From positions 124,001 through 188,000 of the forward strand of contig JACRBN010000026.1 of the NCBI GenBank assembly GCA_016213105.1: DNA of 64,000 nt, read 5' to 3'. Positions 57,243-64,000 of this stretch are shown here, in pieces. The translations under genes and the position numbers were made by a program. This DNA comes from Chloroflexota bacterium. Lineage in GTDB: Bacteria; Chloroflexota; Anaerolineae; Anaerolineales; Villigracilaceae. The notes under the pieces are model-generated. The model was not told the DNA's origin and ran no database searches. It saw nothing but the letters and a program-made list of their open reading frames with translations. How positions within the stretch are numbered: position 1 is the stretch's first letter; each line of letters starts with the position of its first letter.

Positions 57243-60200
57243 ATGAAAACCAAAATTCTTTCGATCCTGTCCTTACTCGCCCTGGCCTTCGGCGCGCTTG
57301 CGCCCGTCACACCGGCCCAGGCAAAAGCGGGGGAGCCGTCGGCTCCTTCCGATATCGTCTCACCCGCGGGCATGTTGAACACGGACGGCACGCTCGCCCT
57401 CGACGGCTCATTCAGCGGCGCGCTCGACCTCGAAGGTTACGGCGTCGCGCTCGATCCTTCGCGCGGACCCGTCTTCGGTCCCGCGCAGGCGGCCGCGCCT
57501 GGGCAGTGGGCCGCGCTCGGCGAGGGCGGCGGCGCGATCACAGATCAAGTCAGGGGCATCGCCGTGGACGGGACGGATGTGTACGTGGCGGGCTACTTCA
57601 CCGACGCGGCCAACATCCCCGCGGCCGATTACATCGTCAAATGGGACGGCGCCGCCTGGAGCGCGTTGGGAAGCGACAACATGGGAGACGGCGCGATTAG
57701 CTCTGGCATTTATTCGCTGGCTGTGGCGAATGGAAACGTGTACGTGGGAGGGTATTTCTCGTCTGTTCACAACGGGGCAACGCAAGTTTCAACGGCATCA
57801 AACATTGCCCGCTGGGATGGCTCGACCTGGTCGGGCTTGGGAAATAACGGCGCAAACGGCGGCGCGCTTAACAATGTGGTGTACGCCATCGCGGTGGATG
57901 CCAGCGGCAATGTGTATGCGGGCGGGGGATTCACCGACGTGAACAACAAGGGAACGGTCATCCCCGAAGCCGATTACATCGCCAAATGGAATCCCATCAC
58001 GGGCGATTGGTCGGCGCTGGGAAATAACGGCGCGGGGGTGGGCGCGCTGGGCGCGGGCGTGAATGTGATTGCCACGAGCGGCACGGATATCTACGTGGGC
58101 GGCAATTTCACAAATGCAGGCGGCATGAGCGCGGCGGATTATGTTGCCAAATGGAACGGCTCGGCCTGGTCTGCGCTGGGGAACAACGGTGCCGCGAACA
58201 ATGGCTCCATCACAGGCGGTTATGTCAACGCGCTGGCCGTTAGCGGCACGGATGTGTACGTGGGCGGGCTATTCACCGATGTCAACAATGGCGGCTCGGT
58301 GTTGGGGACTGCCGACTTCCTCGCCAAATGGGATGGAGCGAACTGGTCGGCTCTCGGAAGCAATGGCGCGAACGGGGCTTTCAATCAGGCGGTTTACTCC
58401 ATCCTAGTCAACGGCACGGATGTGTACGTTGGGGGCTATTTCACCAACGCGGCGGGGCTGGCGACAGCCGATTACCTTGCCAAATGGGATGGCGCCAATT
58501 GGAACGCGCTTGGGGATAACGGCGCGGGCAACGGGGCCATTCCCAATAAAAGCGGTCCGTTTGTTTTCAGTCTCGCCATGCAAGCGGGCAACCTGCTGGC
58601 AGGCGGGTATTTTTGGGATGTCAATGACGGCAACACGCCCCAATTGCAGGCCGATTATCTGGCGCAATGGGACGGGACGCACTGGTCAGCGCTCGGCGTC
58701 ACCGCGAACGGCGCGCTGGTCAACGGGTATGAGAGCAGTCAGACATATGCCATCCTCGTCAATGGCACGGATGTGTACGTGGGCGGCAATTTTTACAACG
58801 TCTCGAATCACGGCTTGAACATCCCCGAAGCGGATGGCATCGTCAAATGGGATTCGCTCACGGGCGATTGGTCGGCGCTGGGAAGCAACGGCGCGGGAGA
58901 TGGCGCCATTGCGGGGACAGTGGCTTCGTTAGCGCTCAGCGGCACAAACCTATTCGTCGGCGGGACATTCAACAACGCCGCAGGCATCGCCGAAGCAGAC
59001 AAAATTGCCAAATTCAACCTGACCACGCAAACCTGGTCGGCGCTGGGAAATAACGGCGCGGGCGTGGGCGCGTTTGCCAACGGAAGTTATATCGCCTCGC
59101 TGGTTGTCAACGGCACGGACTTGTACGCGGGCGGGAACTTCACGGATGTGGCGGGCATCGCCGAGGCGGATTACATCGCCAAATGGGACGGGGCAACCTG
59201 GTCGGCGCTGGGGAACAACGGCGCGGGCGTGGGCGCGTTTGCAAGCGGCAGTTACATCGCCTCGCTGGCGGTCAACGGCACGGACGTGTACGCGGGCGGG
59301 ATTTTCACCGACGCGGCGGGCATCGCGGCGGCCGATCACATCGCCAAATGGAACGGGGCAAGTTGGTCGGCGCTGGGAGCCAGCGCGGCATTGACCAATA
59401 GCGTTTACACACTGGCCGCCAGCGGCGCCGACCTGTATGTGGGCGGATCCTTCGTCAACGCGGCGGGACTCGCCAATGCCGATTACCTCGCCAAATGGGA
59501 CGGGACGAATTGGTCGGCGGTCGGAAGCAGTCCGCTCAACAATCAAGTGCGGGCGCTTGCCGTGAGCGGTTCCGATGTATTTGTGGGCGGTCTGTTCACC
59601 AACGCGGGCGGCGTTTCGACGGCGGATTACCTTGCCCGCTGGGACGGAACACAATGGAGCGCGCTCGGCAACGATGGCGCGGGGAATGGCTCCATCAAAT
59701 ACTATGGCAACGTCCCCGTCTATGCCTTTGCCTCCATGGGTTCCGACCTTTTGGTGGGCGGGCGTTTCTCCGACCTCAGCAACAACGGGACGATTCTTCC
59801 CGAAGCCGATTACATCGCGGCCTACGGCATTCCACCACATGTTCCCACCACCTACACCGTCACCAAACTGGCCGACGCCGATGACGGCGTCTGCGATGTT
59901 GCCGATTGCTCCCTGCGCGAAGCCATCAGCGTGGCAGTGGACAGCGACTCCATCGTCTTCGCGGCGGGGTTGAGCGGCGGCACGATCACGCTTGCCAGTC
60001 CGCTCACAGTTGCCAAAGACATCGCCATCGTCGGCGGGACAGTCAGCAACCTCATCACCCTCAGCGGCAACGACGCGGTGCGCCTCTTCAACATTCAATC
60101 GGGCGCGGCCGTGCAACTCTCGTACTTGACTCTCACCCACGGCTACGTGCTCGACGATAACGGCGGCGCGATCCTCAACAATGGCGGGCTCACCCTCAGC

Positions 60201-62066
60201 CACGTCATCGTCTCGAACAGTGAGGCCGAGTCAACTAACTCCAGTTTTGGCAATGGCGGCGGCATCTACAGTGCCAGTCATGCCAGCCTGACCCTGACCA
60301 ACAGCAGCCAGATCACAACCAACACGGCCTCCTATTCAGGCGGCGGCATTTACGCAGCGGTAAATTCAGGCGCGGTACTTTCTCTCACAAATTCCAAAGT
60401 GGATCACAACACCGCCAGCCTCGGCCACGGCGGCGGACTCTATCTGCCCAATCCTGGTACGAACGCGGCGGGGACGATCACCATCGCCAACTCGGCCATC
60501 ACCGATAATTCCACCTCGGGCGGCGGGGGCGGCGGCATCTTCCTCGGCGCCTCAGCCACGATCGCACGCTCGTACATTATCAACAACAGTTCGGGCGCGT
60601 TTGCCAATGGCGGCGGCGGTCTCAAAATCTACGAAAGTGGCGGCACGGACAAGCCCATCACCGTCAGAGTGGAAAATGTCACCGTGAGCGGCAACACGAC
60701 CCTCGGTCAGGGCGGAGGCGTGGATGTCTCGCTCCAGCAGGCCGCGGATTCGGTCACGTTCAACAACGTCACCATCGCGGGCAACGCGCGCAACGTCCTG
60801 CCTGGGCCTCCCGCTCCCAACGGCGGCGGTGGAATCTTTGCCAGCGGCCTTGACCAGCCCAACCTGATGAACTCCATCATCGCGGGCAACACCAGCGGCG
60901 TGGGCGGCGCGGATTGCGAAGGCGCGTTCCACTCGCAAGATTACAACCTGATTCAGGATACAACCAACTGCACGCTCAATGGCTCAACGACGCACAATGT
61001 CACGGGCGTGAGCGCCAACCTGAGCGCGCTGACCACCGTGAACGGCACGCAGGTGATGATCCCGCAATACGGCAGTCCCGCCATCAACGCGGGGAACAAT
61101 TTCACCTGCTCTTCTCAGGATCAGACTGGTTTCAACCGCTCAACAATGGGCGCGCCTTGCGACATGGGCGCCTACGAAGCCGATTCCATCGCGCCGACGG
61201 TGACATCCATCGTGCGCGCCTCCGCCAACCCCACCAGCGCCAATAGCGTGGACTTCACGGTGACCTTTTCCGAATCGGTGACAGGTGTGGACACGGGCGA
61301 TTTCACCCTGACGACAAGCGGCGTTTCCAGCGCGGCCGTGAGCGGCATCAGCGGTTCTGGAAATCTCTACACGCTGACGGTTTCGGTTGGCGCGGGCAGC
61401 GGCGTGCTGCGGCTCGACCTGCCCGCGGGCAGCGGCATCGCCGACCTGTCGTCCAACCCGCTGGCGGGGACGCCCTACACCGGCGGCGAAGAGTACACGG
61501 TCAGCAAACCCGTCACCTTCGCCGACGTACCCAGCACGTATTGGGCCTGGCGGCACATCGAACGGCTGTACAGCGCCGGCATCACTGGCGGCTGCTCCGC
61601 CACCCCGCTGAACTACTGCCCGGAGACGCCGGTCACGCGCGCGCAGATGGCCGTCTTCCTGCTGGTGGCGAAACACGGAGCGGGTTACACTCCGCCGCCC
61701 GCCAGCGGTCTGTTCTCAGACGTCCCGGTTGTCGGCTACGGCTACGCGGCATGGATCGAGCAAATGGCCAACGAAGCCATCACGGGCGGCTGTGGCGGCG
61801 GGAATTTCTGCCCCAACGCCCCGGTGACGCGTGAGCAGATGGCCGTCTTCCTGCTGGTGGCGAAACACGGCACGGGCTACAATCCGCCGGCTGCCGTGGG
61901 CCTATTCTCGGACGTCCCGGCTAACAATGGCTTTGCCAGGTGGATCGAGCAACTGGCAGCCGAAGGCATCACCGGCGGCTGCGGGGGCGGGAAGTTCTGC
62001 CCCCAGACGCCGGTCACCCGCGCGCAGATGGCGGTCTTCCTGGTGGCGGCCTTCAACCTGCCGTAG
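57243..62066 (+). CDS. Giant secreted 14-repeat propeller / beta-helix protein with SLH-like anchor
   Basis: 1607 residues, RBS AAGGAGA. Signal peptide (cleavage near AQA, residue 27). About residues 80-865 hold 14 repeats of 45-65 residues around W-S-A-L-G with V-Y-V-G-G-x-F-T/N-D/N-A strands (for example DVYVGGLFTDV, ADYIAKWDG); 14 suggests two seven-bladed propellers. Then a CSLREA motif (DCSLREAISVAVDSDSI) opening a right-handed beta-helix (about 870-1310), one Ig-like repeat (TSIVRASANPTSANSV) and three SLH-like repeats. It is probably an adhesin or surface-layer structural protein; no catalytic residues are evident. The upstream box suggests control by the neighbouring STAND regulator. 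Confidence 0.88.
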   Translation: MKTKILSILSLLALAFGALAPVTPAQAKAGEPSAPSDIVSPAGMLNTDGTLALDGSFSGALDLEGYGVALDPSRGPVFGPAQAAAPGQWAALGEGGGAITDQVRGIAVDGTDVYVAGYFTDAANIPAADYIVKWDGAAWSALGSDNMGDGAISSGIYSLAVANGNVYVGGYFSSVHNGATQVSTASNIARWDGSTWSGLGNNGANGGALNNVVYAIAVDASGNVYAGGGFTDVNNKGTVIPEADYIAKWNPITGDWSALGNNGAGVGALGAGVNVIATSGTDIYVGGNFTNAGGMSAADYVAKWNGSAWSALGNNGAANNGSITGGYVNALAVSGTDVYVGGLFTDVNNGGSVLGTADFLAKWDGANWSALGSNGANGAFNQAVYSILVNGTDVYVGGYFTNAAGLATADYLAKWDGANWNALGDNGAGNGAIPNKSGPFVFSLAMQAGNLLAGGYFWDVNDGNTPQLQADYLAQWDGTHWSALGVTANGALVNGYESSQTYAILVNGTDVYVGGNFYNVSNHGLNIPEADGIVKWDSLTGDWSALGSNGAGDGAIAGTVASLALSGTNLFVGGTFNNAAGIAEADKIAKFNLTTQTWSALGNNGAGVGAFANGSYIASLVVNGTDLYAGGNFTDVAGIAEADYIAKWDGATWSALGNNGAGVGAFASGSYIASLAVNGTDVYAGGIFTDAAGIAAADHIAKWNGASWSALGASAALTNSVYTLAASGADLYVGGSFVNAAGLANADYLAKWDGTNWSAVGSSPLNNQVRALAVSGSDVFVGGLFTNAGGVSTADYLARWDGTQWSALGNDGAGNGSIKYYGNVPVYAFASMGSDLLVGGRFSDLSNNGTILPEADYIAAYGIPPHVPTTYTVTKLADADDGVCDVADCSLREAISVAVDSDSIVFAAGLSGGTITLASPLTVAKDIAIVGGTVSNLITLSGNDAVRLFNIQSGAAVQLSYLTLTHGYVLDDNGGAILNNGGLTLSHVIVSNSEAESTNSSFGNGGGIYSASHASLTLTNSSQITTNTASYSGGGIYAAVNSGAVLSLTNSKVDHNTASLGHGGGLYLPNPGTNAAGTITIANSAITDNSTSGGGGGGIFLGASATIARSYIINNSSGAFANGGGGLKIYESGGTDKPITVRVENVTVSGNTTLGQGGGVDVSLQQAADSVTFNNVTIAGNARNVLPGPPAPNGGGGIFASGLDQPNLMNSIIAGNTSGVGGADCEGAFHSQDYNLIQDTTNCTLNGSTTHNVTGVSANLSALTTVNGTQVMIPQYGSPAINAGNNFTCSSQDQTGFNRSTMGAPCDMGAYEADSIAPTVTSIVRASANPTSANSVDFTVTFSESVTGVDTGDFTLTTSGVSSAAVSGISGSGNLYTLTVSVGAGSGVLRLDLPAGSGIADLSSNPLAGTPYTGGEEYTVSKPVTFADVPSTYWAWRHIERLYSAGITGGCSATPLNYCPETPVTRAQMAVFLLVAKHGAGYTPPPASGLFSDVPVVGYGYAAWIEQMANEAITGGCGGGNFCPNAPVTREQMAVFLLVAKHGTGYNPPAAVGLFSDVPANNGFARWIEQLAAEGITGGCGGGKFCPQTPVTRAQMAVFLVAAFNLP

Positions 62067-62083
62067 ACCTTTTGTGGTGATAA

Positions 62084-62120
62084 AACAAGCGGCGTTCCTG
62101 AAAAAGGAACGCCGCTTGTC
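62084..62120 (+). terminator. Hairpin after the propeller giant
   Basis: ACAAGCGGCGTTCCT and its inverted copy around GAAAA. The T run is poor (GTCGTTGG), so termination may be partial. Confidence 0.6.
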
Positions 62121-62286
62121 GTTGGCGTCTGTCCGAAAAAAACGCTCCAGCTGACGAGGCGGGATGTTCGGATGGTGTAGTACTTTTGGCCCCTCCACCT
62201 AAAAAATCTGTAATGAGTGCCGCAAAGCGAAATCCTGTATAGTGGGGATGTCGATTTTGAAGAAATTTTCAGCCCGGGAGGGACCC

Positions 62287-63738
62287 ATGTTCAAAAGTAA
62301 TCTGGTTTTCCGCACGCTTTCGATTCTGGTGATTGCTGCGCTGGCGTTGACCTGGATTGGGCCGGCGCAGGCCGCCTCTGAAACCCCAGCCGCGGTGGCC
62401 TACGATACCGACCCGCCAGCCCACACCGTCAAGTTGATCTTCATCCATCATTCCACGGGCGAAAACTGGCTGACCGATGATTATGGCAACCTGGGTAAGG
62501 TGCTCGGCCAGAACAATTATTTTGTCAGCGACACCAATTATGGTTGGGGGCCTGATGCCATCGGCGACCGCACCGACATCCCCAACTGGCCGGAATGGTT
62601 CAGGTCGGCCAGCACTCCCACTTACATGAGCGCCCTGTACAACGAGAGCGGACAGCGTTCCACCTACACCCGCACCCTGGCCGACCCGGGCGGACAGAAC
62701 CAGATCATCATGTTCAAATCCTGCTTTCCCAACTCGGCCCTGGAAGGCAGCCCGGACGATCCCCCCTCGGCGGAGGGCTGGCTGACCGTGGGTCACGCCA
62801 AGTATGTGTACAACGAGATCCTCAAGTATTTCAAACAGCATCCTGAAAAGCTGTTCGTGGTCATCACCGCGCCGCCTCTCTCGGACGGCACGTATGCGGC
62901 CAACGCGCGCGCCTTCAACGAATGGCTGATGAACGACTGGCTGGCCGAGAATGGCTTTACCGGCACGAACGTGGTGGTGTTCGATTTCTACAATGTCCTG
63001 ACCGGGCCGAACAACCATCATCGCTACTACGGCGGCACGGTCCAGCACGTCTTCACGCCCGGGATGAACACGCTCTACTACCCGTCCGGGGACGATCATC
63101 CCAGCGTGGCGGGCAGCCAGAAGGCGACCAACGAATTCGTGACCCTGCTCAATATTTACTACAATCGCTGGACCAGGCTCTTTTCGGACGTGACAGACGA
63201 TCACTGGGCTTTGTCGCAAATCCTGAGCCTGTACAATGCGGGCGTCACGGGCGGCTGTTCGTCCGCCCCGCTGGCCTACTGCCCGAACAGTTACGTCAAC
63301 CGCGCGCAGATGGCGGTCTTCCTGCTGCGCAGCAAGTATGGCAGTACATACACGCCTCCCACGGCGACCGGCGGGGTCTTCAACGATGTGGCAGCGGACA
63401 GCTTTGCGGCGGCCTACATCGAGGCGCTGTCGGCCGAAAACATCACGGGCGGATGCGATGGCGATGGGAACTATTGCCCGACCATGAACATCAATCGCGC
63501 CATGATGGCGGTCTTCCTGCTGCGCGCCAAACACGGGACGGGATACCTGCCCCCGGACGTCGGCGACAGCAGCGGCTTCAATGATGTTCCAGTTGACTTT
63601 TGGGCCGCAGCCTGGATCAAGCAACTGGCCGCCGAGGGCATCGCGGCCGGCTGCGGCGGCGGGAATTTCTGCCCCACCGGCTTGGTGACGCGCGCCCAGA
63701 TGGCCGTCTTCCTGGTGGCAACCTTCAGCCTGCCATAG
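62287..63738 (+). CDS. Secreted SGNH-like hydrolase with SLH-like anchor
   Basis: 483 residues from the ATG at 62287 (RBS GGGAGGGA). Signal peptide ending near AQA-A. The catalytic part (about 45-290) has the SGNH-like pattern of the type with IFIHHSTGENW at the nucleophile Ser, MFKSCFPNSA as the second block, VVITAPPLS, and GDDHPSVAGS supplying Asp and His. It is probably a carbohydrate esterase or similar. From about residue 298, three SLH-like repeats with Cys pairs run to the end (MAVFLVATFSLP). A TATAGT -10 lies about 50 bases upstream. Confidence 0.85.
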   Translation: MFKSNLVFRTLSILVIAALALTWIGPAQAASETPAAVAYDTDPPAHTVKLIFIHHSTGENWLTDDYGNLGKVLGQNNYFVSDTNYGWGPDAIGDRTDIPNWPEWFRSASTPTYMSALYNESGQRSTYTRTLADPGGQNQIIMFKSCFPNSALEGSPDDPPSAEGWLTVGHAKYVYNEILKYFKQHPEKLFVVITAPPLSDGTYAANARAFNEWLMNDWLAENGFTGTNVVVFDFYNVLTGPNNHHRYYGGTVQHVFTPGMNTLYYPSGDDHPSVAGSQKATNEFVTLLNIYYNRWTRLFSDVTDDHWALSQILSLYNAGVTGGCSSAPLAYCPNSYVNRAQMAVFLLRSKYGSTYTPPTATGGVFNDVAADSFAAAYIEALSAENITGGCDGDGNYCPTMNINRAMMAVFLLRAKHGTGYLPPDVGDSSGFNDVPVDFWAAAWIKQLAAEGIAAGCGGGNFCPTGLVTRAQMAVFLVATFSLP

Positions 63739-63755
63739 TCTCTGCGCATCGAATG

Positions 63756-63790
63756 AAAAACTCCAAAGAGCTGCTCTTTGGAGTTTTTTT
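63756..63790. terminator. Strong terminator
   Basis: AAAACTCCAAAGAGC/GCTCTTTGGAGTTTT with a T run, between the converging SGNH gene and the last partial gene. Confidence 0.92.
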
Positions 63791-63810
63791 ATTTGGGATG
63801 TCGATTCCGC

Positions 63811-64000
63811 TCAAACAGGCTGGAAGTCGTCCCCGTTCCATTCGATGTCGAAGGTGGAGGCTTGCAGCGGACTGATGCCCTGGCGGCGGGCCAGGCGCAG
63901 GTAATAAAAGATACTGCGGGTTTGCAGGAGGGCGGGCAGGGGATCGCTCCAGTCGAGGATCGTGTCACGGCTGGAGAGGAAGAGGTCGAGCCAGCGTCTG
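63811..64000 (-). CDS. C-terminal fragment of an unknown protein
   Basis: Read on the minus strand from the right edge to a TGA at 63811-63813, 62 codons are open: RRWLDLFLSSRDTILDW, then LLQTRSIFYYLRLARRQGIS and STFDIEWNGDDFQPV. It looks like a helical C-terminal end of a cytoplasmic protein. No family is recognised. Support is the open frame, sensible composition and the terminator right after the stop. Confidence 0.6.
   Translation of the reverse strand, partial: RRWLDLFLSSRDTILDWSDPLPALLQTRSIFYYLRLARRQGISPLQASTFDIEWNGDDFQPV

Noticed and set aside
1-64000. CRISPR array, tRNA, rRNA, prophage or transposase gene
   Set aside because: No regularly spaced long direct repeats, no tRNA-like arms and no phage or transposase proteins were seen on either strand.

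Overview
The window most likely comes from a member of the Chloroflexota, class Anaerolineae (order Anaerolineales or close). This is inferred from gene content: surface proteins ending in three cysteine-containing SLH-like repeats, a mutL-like/zinc-ribbon membrane-protein operon, lipoproteins rich in Thr/Pro/Ala, and GC-rich codon use. No rRNA, tRNA, CRISPR array, transposase or prophage gene was seen. It reads as chromosomal DNA with about 53 protein genes, two of them broken by an in-frame stop and two cut by the window edges.

Layout. 1-4050: a plus-strand set of an OleD-like epimerase (cut at the left edge), an MBL hydrolase, a GNAT-like protein and an OleA/FabH-like condensing enzyme, followed by ywbE; this looks like a lipid or beta-lactone-type pathway. 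4146-6128: secreted pectate-lyase-like protein. 6469-10787: small membrane proteins, a flavin monooxygenase, then a lipoprotein-plsY-pyrC operon. 10891-14578: minus-strand genes for an SDR protein, a DUF1579 protein, a four-helix-bundle protein and methylcrotonyl-CoA carboxylase beta. 14707-22385: a PDDEXK nuclease of the DUF1016 family, a dual-specificity phosphatase, a membrane gene with an amber stop, mutS2 and a DEAD-box helicase with a structured leader. 22417-29984: minus-strand PP2C and FHA signalling genes, two paralogous membrane proteins and the purine genes guaA, HIT and xpt.

30168-38622: eight tightly packed plus-strand genes, mostly of unknown function. They include a zinc-ribbon membrane protein with 15 PDWL-type motifs, an actin-fold ATPase of the glutamate-mutase-L family with no mutase nearby, and a protein with an MPATG sorting-like tail. 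This is the best candidate here for an undescribed envelope system. 38752-46212: metF, a lipoprotein, a phosphohexomutase, DUF389, HAD, C45 peptidase and nadD.

46680-63738: a cell-surface locus with three large secreted SLH-tailed proteins (a Calx-beta/nuclease giant, a 14-repeat propeller/beta-helix giant and an SGNH-like hydrolase), interleaved with a STAND-type XRE regulator. A shared box of about 38 bp with identical internal spacing lies beside the regulator gene and in front of the propeller giant, suggesting a local regulon. The window ends in a fragment of a minus-strand gene.

Repeats are a second theme. There are REP-like palindromes, GGATT/AATCC hairpins and, most strikingly, several arrays of 7-bp tandem units lying both between genes and in frame inside mccB and mutS2. 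Two genes (the epimerase and the HIT gene) have their last codons and stop supplied by such repeats.
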